A DNA stretch of 64,000 nucleotides from Siphonodentalium dalli (taxonomy: Eukaryota; Mollusca; Scaphopoda; Gadilida; Siphonodentaliidae): contig CP136061.1 of NCBI GenBank assembly GCA_032622095.1, positions 124,001 to 188,000 of the forward strand, in the 5' to 3' direction. Positions 60,878-64,000 of the stretch are shown piece after piece; the stretch's first letter is position 1, and every line of letters starts with the position of its first letter. Under the pieces are notes generated by a model. The model saw only the letters and a list, made by a program, of their open reading frames with translations, was not told the origin of the DNA and made no database searches. The position numbers were made by a program, and so were the translations under genes.

Positions 60878-61348
60878 TTAAAGGTACGGTTGGCCTTGGC
60901 GGTGGGTATCCTGTGAAAATATTTCCAACCGTCAAAAACCGCCACAAACGGGAGGAACATCAAGGTGTAGACAGACTTTGTCCGTATACAAATAGGAAAT
61001 GTCGCGTACACGGCATGTTATTGTCATATGGTTGACCATTGTTATGTAAACAGAAGCATGGGGGTTGCTTTTCTGATGTTTGTTTATATTCTGATGGTAA
61101 ACATAGGGGGCGTTTTTTTGTGGGTGAATTCCTGATATGGAACAAATAAAGAGCGTTTATGCCATTTGTGTGTGATTAGCCAGTAGCATTGTGCTGTCTT
61201 CTGTAACACAATCAGGCTCTTGCTTAGGTACAATATAGTATGTCTTTATGATAACATGCTGTTTACGTGTATATGGACGAGACTGTATGCGTTTTGCTGT
61301 TTTTTCTGTTTACGGTGATTGGACAACTAAGGCCTCACGTGCCTTTAG
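60878..61348. mobile_element. TTAA MITE, GGCGTTGGTGGTGGGTATG family (copy 3)
   Basis: The left TTAA (60878-60881) is followed by AGGTACGGTTGGCCTTGG. The right end reads GGCCTCACGTGCCT, then TTAG (61345-61348), a decayed TTAA. The body shares AAAACCGCCACAAAC, GTGTGATTAGCCAGTAGCAT and AATCAGGCTCTTGCTTAGGT with copy 4. Confidence 0.8.
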
Positions 61349-62806
61349 AGTCTCATCCTTTCGGCAACATGGAATTGGTTTTAATTACTTAAATGATTAA
61401 TATAGTAATTTGCCTTTTTTCTGTGATGAAATGAGAGATGGTAATTGTCTTTTCTTTTCTTTTTTTAACATTAAATTAAATTAAATAAATTAAGTAAAAT
61501 ACAGTGAAAGTATTGTTTTAATTAATTTTTATTACATTTTGGCGCACGTTGGCATCTCTCTGAGTGCATTCTAGTTGTTCGAGTTATGAGGTCGGACGGA
61601 CGGACGGACTGCCGCACGGAGGGAGAAAGTGTGACGGACATACGCAGTCAAAAAGTGTGACGGACAGACGCAGTCAATCCAGTATACCCCCCATTTTCTT
61701 CGAAAGTGGGGGTATAATTAATAGCTATAGATATGTGCATCAGTACATGCTATATTATATTTTGGGTGAAAGATGGGGGCACTCAATTATATGCCTATTT
61801 CCACCAATTTGCTATATGGTTATCTTCATAATAAGTATAATTGTGCGGTTTAAAGATGTCAAAAGTTGCGCCGCTTGAGTCAGGGATAGACGGAGGATAT
61901 GGTCACCAAAATTGATAAAAACAATATGTTTGGCGCCAATTTCCACCAAGTTCATACAGGTACAACGTTATTCTCCAATGATACGAGGAATCAAATACTG
62001 GGTTAAAGACGCCACATTTTGTGCCTATATTTTCGAATGTCTGTCTGTGTTCTATATAACTTCACGGGGGACCATCTAGATGGCACCATAACTGCATGAC
62101 TGGCAGTTTCACTACCATCAAAACTTTAAATCGAACCAGGGGCTCAATTTACCAGCACAATACCAATTTTCCCCATATCCTCTCAAAACTGGTGGTTATT
62201 GCCATAGAAACGGATGTTTATCGGTGAGTCATGACGTGACAAGTGAGGCTAATTAATAAAATTGCAAGTTTTATATCAAAACTTTTTTACATATCAGTCA
62301 TAGTAGAGTCGCTTATGTCAGATTTTGGGCTCCCGTGGGAAATGCATGAATAAATATAGAGACCATGTTCATGAGCCAGTATATGGTCTCTACTTCAGAA
62401 AAAAAAATTGTTAGACCCCCTGGGGTCGCGACTGGGTGGTCTGATGACGTCACAAAGATGGCCGCCATGCTCATTTTTTTAAGTTCGCCATTGTTAGATT
62501 TCATGATAAAAATATAATTTTGATATAAAATAAATGACAATCCTTTTGTACCGTGTATGGTGTGACGCCATGTTATATTTTTATATAAAAATTTGTCCTC
62601 TCGATCAAAGATGGCCGCCAAAATGGCGATCGGAAGTGGGCAATTTATGATTTTCCATACATGTCGCCTACATCATTTCCGATTGTATCGAACTGGTGAC
62701 GATTAGGGAATATACTTCTCTTCAATCTTGATAACAACTCACTTAGGCATCATATTAGTTGATTTCTTGAATCATAACCTTGATTGTCTTCTCAAAATGC
62801 GATGAT
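61349..62806. other. Repeat relics, no gene recognised
   Basis: 61588-61720 holds a GGACGGACGGACGG run, two GTGTGACGGACA(T/G)ACGCAGTCA repeats and a small palindrome CCCCCATTTTCTTCGAAAGT with GGGGG (61686-61711), the terminus of a foldback-like repeat. 62450-62610 contains two GATGGCCGCCA motifs. The rest is AT-rich with no recognised feature. Confidence 0.55.
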
Positions 62807-63309
62807 TTAAAGGTACGGTTGGCCTTGGCGGTGGGTATCCTGTGAAAATATTTCCACCCGTCAAAAGCCGCCACAAACAGAAAGAACAACAAAATGTAGA
62901 CAGACTTTGTCCGTATACCAATAAGAAATATCGCATAGACAGTATGTTATTGTCATATCTTTGACCATTGTTATGTAAACAAAAGCATAAAAAGTAACTT
63001 TTCTGGTGTTTGTTTATATTATGATGGTAAACATAAAGAGCGTTCTTTGTTGGTGAATACCTGATATGGAACGAATAAAGAGCGTTTATGCCATTTGTGT
63101 GTGATTAGCCAGCAGCATTGTGCTGTCTTCTGTAACACAATCAGGCTCTTGCTTAGGTAAAATATAGTAAATCTTTATGATAACATGCTGTTTACGCGAT
63201 GGTCATGGTATATATGAACGAAACTGTATGCGTTTTAATGTTCTTCCCGTTTACGGTGATTGGAACAAATATGAATATTTTCGACAACTAAGGCCTCACG
63301 TGCCTTTAA
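62807..63309. mobile_element. TTAA MITE, GGCGTTGGTGGTGGGTATG family (copy 4, best preserved)
   Basis: Intact TTAA at 62807-62810 and 63306-63309, with ends AGGTACGGTTGGCC and GGCCTCACGTGCCT. It is closely similar to copy 3 over its whole length and more diverged from copies 1 and 2. Confidence 0.85.
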
Positions 63310-64000
63310 AGGAATTGGTATGAATTTCGCTAAAATATACTTTTTTATTTTCTAACTATATCCTTATAGAAATTTAGAAATAATCGATGATGGAAATGGG
63401 TATGATCATTACATAAGGTATTTTCTTCTAACTAGATCCAGAAACTGTCAACTTAATCCAAGATGGCTTCCAAGATGGCGGCCAATATACGATAATACTC
63501 AAATTTTACCCTTTTTCATCCAATTACGTTTCTGTCATGTAGAAGGTGAATGTAGTATACTAATTTGCTTCTTCCAATTAAATATTCGCCATGTTACGGC
63601 ACATTCATAGTAGTTGTCTTTCCGCAATGACTCAATATGCGAGTTCATATGACAATTATTTTCCAAATGAGCATCGTGAAAATTCGCCAAACATTATATT
63701 TGCACACGTCAACTAACATGTCCACAACAGGAGAACGATATCTCGTTGTTAGATATATGAATGAATGTACTCCGATTTAGTTTATCCGGAGTTATTAATA
63801 TCTCATTGTAATCGAGATGGCCGCCAATGTGGCGGAAATGGCGAAATTTGACATTAAAATAGATATATTTCCGAAATATATCACAGCGTGCAAGAAAGGT
63901 ACATACGCATATCATTATCATACATGGGCTTTCGGTGAGAAATATATCAAACTGAAATATATGTTCAAGCAAGTTAAATATATGAACTTGTGCCAAACTC
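63310..64000. other. No gene recognised
   Basis: AT-rich sequence. Two doublets of the AAGATGGC(G)GCC motif (63460-63485 and 63815-63840) are the only noticeable pattern. Confidence 0.5.

Overview
This is nuclear DNA of an animal: AT-rich, intron-bearing and crowded with short non-autonomous transposons, with no bacterial gene organisation. Several degenerate tandem repeats built around the phrase GAGTTATGGCCC, and elements ending in AGCTCACC-type sequence, resemble repeats common in molluscs, so a mollusc is the best guess. That is inference; no species-specific marker is visible.

One protein-coding gene could be assembled. It is the minus-strand orthologue of PAK1IP1 (yeast Mak11), a WD40 protein of 60S ribosomal subunit assembly. 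Nine exons between 43948 and 3968 join in consistent phase to give 404 codons: exon 1 43883-43948, exon 2 35971-36136, exon 3 31907-32027, exon 4 28244-28371, exon 5 24323-24405, exon 6 14791-14853, exon 7 8717-8814, exon 8 7457-7565, exon 9 3968-4348. A coding sequence of 1.2 kb is thus spread over 40 kb, and the introns are filled with repeats.

The outstanding structure is in intron 5 (14854-24322). The last 46 nt of exon 5 plus the first 27 nt of the intron, including a near-perfect U1-matching 5' splice site (GAG/GTAAGT), form a 73-bp unit. It is tandemly amplified to exactly 91 donor sites by coordinate arithmetic: the native one plus 90 copies. A 1172-bp hAT-type element with a perfect 8-bp target duplication has inserted into the array. 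Intron 1 is occupied mainly by a 6-kb giant inverted repeat whose outer 0.78-kb arms are nearly identical while the inner arms are strongly diverged.

Other intron content: several families of TTAA-flanked (piggyBac-type target) MITEs, a second hAT-like copy, a foldback element with a 9-bp target duplication (MULE-like), several perfect or near-perfect hairpins, and degenerate 160-180 bp tandem repeats.

Regions: 1-3967 is the 3' flank with small tandem duplications. 3968-43948 is the gene. 43949-64000 is the 5' flank, with foldback elements, a 100-N assembly gap (46016-46115), microsatellites, a decayed non-LTR retrotransposon (47593-50035), four-member MITE family copies (two of them at 60882 and 62811), and no other gene that I can recognise.
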